Shown: in pieces, positions 19,392 through 20,727 of the stretch
Numbering within the stretch: the stretch's first letter is position 1
Layout of the letters: each line of letters opens with the position of its first letter
DNA from: Pelargonium cotyledonis
Taxonomy: Eukaryota > Streptophyta > Magnoliopsida > Geraniales > Geraniaceae
DNA: 20,727 bases
Assembly: GCA_036897625.1 (NCBI GenBank)
Contig: JAYMTA010001292.1
Span: forward strand, 1-20,727
Reading direction: 5' to 3'
Notes under the pieces: generated by a model
Told to the model about the DNA's origin: nothing
Databases searched by the model: none
Seen by the model: the letters and a program-made list of their open reading frames with translations, nothing else
Made by a program: the position numbers and the translations under genes

Positions 19392-20451
19392 GTTTGTTTT
19401 GTTCATCAAAACCATAAATTCATTCTTGCATAAGACATAGATTGAAAAAGTGTCAGACTTCATTAATAGAATGTTTCTCATCTACAATGGTTTTGACTAT
19501 TAATTTCTATTGTTGTTCACATGTCTATATTATCAACCTCATTACACATTATTTGAATCATTGTTATATCGCTCACACTTAATTGAATATTGTTCTGAGT
19601 TATATTTTTGACGTTGAAATGTATTGGAACATTTAAATGAGAGTACGATGTGTTTGATTTAGTTTAAAGTATCATGAAATATGTGAGCAGCTTAACAAAG
19701 TAATGACTGACATCAATTAAGGAATAGAATGTATAAGTTAGTTTTGAACAATTTCTACGTTGCTTATTAGTAAAGGGATCGGGTTTAGGTCAATGTTTTG
19801 GTTTTAGTCTAATCGACTGGATCAATGCTAAGATCTGAATCAAGAGCCAAGTCCTGCAATCACTTTTGGTAATGAACATAGGATCTTTCTGTATGTAAAA
19901 GATGTCCTCGCAAAGTATCATATTTGCGCATGCATCTGTTTCCTTCTCTGTTATAGATCATCTTGTTGTTATCGATTCTTTTTTCTTTCTTTTCCCGAAA
20001 ACTTATCAGTGATCCACTCTAAAATTTGATTTGAAGCACAACTTTTATCTTATTTTTCGTTTTTTTTTTTGGAGTCATTTCTCATGTGGAAAGATTTTAT
20101 ACTTTCATCCTTGATGGAAGAATGTGAAATAGCTGAAAAAGTTGATGCTTGTACCTCAAGAAATTATTTAAGATTTGAATGTGATTATATCATTATCTCT
20201 ATCTCTGTTTATTGGAGTATATGATTTATATCTCTCTCTTAGTGAAGATGCCTCAAAAATCACAAATAAGATAACCCGCTGCGAATTTGTCAAGTGTACT
20301 CGGGGTTAACCTGACTCGCTTCTAAATTTGAAAATAATATTAAGACTCGAGTCATCTAGAGTGGAGTAGTGAGTCGGACGAAGAACGTCCAAACAAGTTA
20401 AATCAAATTTATATTGAGCCTAAAAAATTCAAGAATACCTGAAGAATACAC
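19392..20451. other. Downstream spacer of the PPR gene, nothing recognised
   Basis: AT-rich. The first few hundred bases presumably include the PPR 3' untranslated region. No ORF, RNA gene or organised repeat is supported. A T-run lies at about 20059-20070. Confidence 0.4.
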
Positions 20452-20727
20452 TAAGGTATCGTTTGGATCGGGGAATCCAAATTACCATGGATTCTGTATA
20501 TTACAGGAATTTAGATTCCTGGAATACATATTCCGGAAAAGTTAAGAATAATATGTTTGTGTACTAAAGATGAATCTAAAATATTATGTTTGGATTTCAT
20601 GTACTGAAAATTAAAAAATTATAAAAATGCAACAAAATATCATTTATATGCTTTCCAAATATCATATTAATTTGGTACAAATTTGTCATGAAAAAAGTTT
20701 CATATTTTTCATAGGATAAAATAATTA
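20452..20727. mobile_element. Left end of a terminal-inverted-repeat element cut by the window edge
   Basis: The sequence taaggtatcgtttggatcgg at 20452 closely resembles the end of the MITE at 15325-15490 (ttaggtagcgtttggattgt). It is followed by short palindromes (aggaatttagattcct, ggaatacatattcc) of the type found in such elements. The right end would lie beyond the window, so neither length nor target duplication can be judged. Confidence 0.4.

Overview
The window is nuclear DNA from a flowering plant, most likely a eudicot. It is AT-rich, its genes are interrupted by GT-AG introns, and every recognisable protein is of a land-plant family. No RNA gene, CRISPR array or prokaryote-type operon was seen. 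Four protein-coding genes can be read with good support. They are (1) a six-exon cellulose synthase-like D gene of the CSLD1/CSLD4 type on the + strand (2607-8661); (2) an FRS9-type FAR1-related gene on the - strand (coding 9984-12483, with a probable noncoding first exon ending at 13671); (3) an MTERF6-type organellar mTERF gene on the - strand (coding 15919-16905, with a probable noncoding first exon ending at 17909); and (4) a short mitochondrial-type PPR gene on the + strand (18213-19391).

The order CSLD - FRS9 - MTERF6 - PPR matches my recollection of Arabidopsis chromosome 4 locus numbers: At4g38190 CSLD4, At4g38180 FRS5, At4g38170 FRS9, At4g38160 MTERF6, At4g38150 PPR. The window therefore looks like an ancestral eudicot microsyntenic block, but with no FRS5 between CSLD and FRS9. 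CSLD and FRS9 converge, FRS9 and MTERF6 run in tandem, and MTERF6 and PPR are head to head across a compact shared promoter.

The genes do not form a pathway. CSLD1/4 proteins make cell-wall glucan in tip-growing cells, FRS9 is a transposase-derived factor linked to light signalling, and MTERF6 and the PPR protein act on organellar gene expression.

The non-coding DNA holds several small terminal-inverted-repeat elements (333-485, 6224-6629 with a perfect 8-bp target duplication, 15325-15490, and one cut by the window end from 20452). It also holds degenerate tandem repeats (1694-1940 and about 17040-17830), a 42-bp tandem duplication that copies a splice donor of CSLD (7306-7389), and an unidentified GC-rich coding-like island (1130-1365). 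No evidence of a wholly new multi-gene system was found. The most interesting points are local: the duplicated splice donor, the dimeric repeats in the MTERF6 leader intron, a start-stop uORF, and the missing FRS5.
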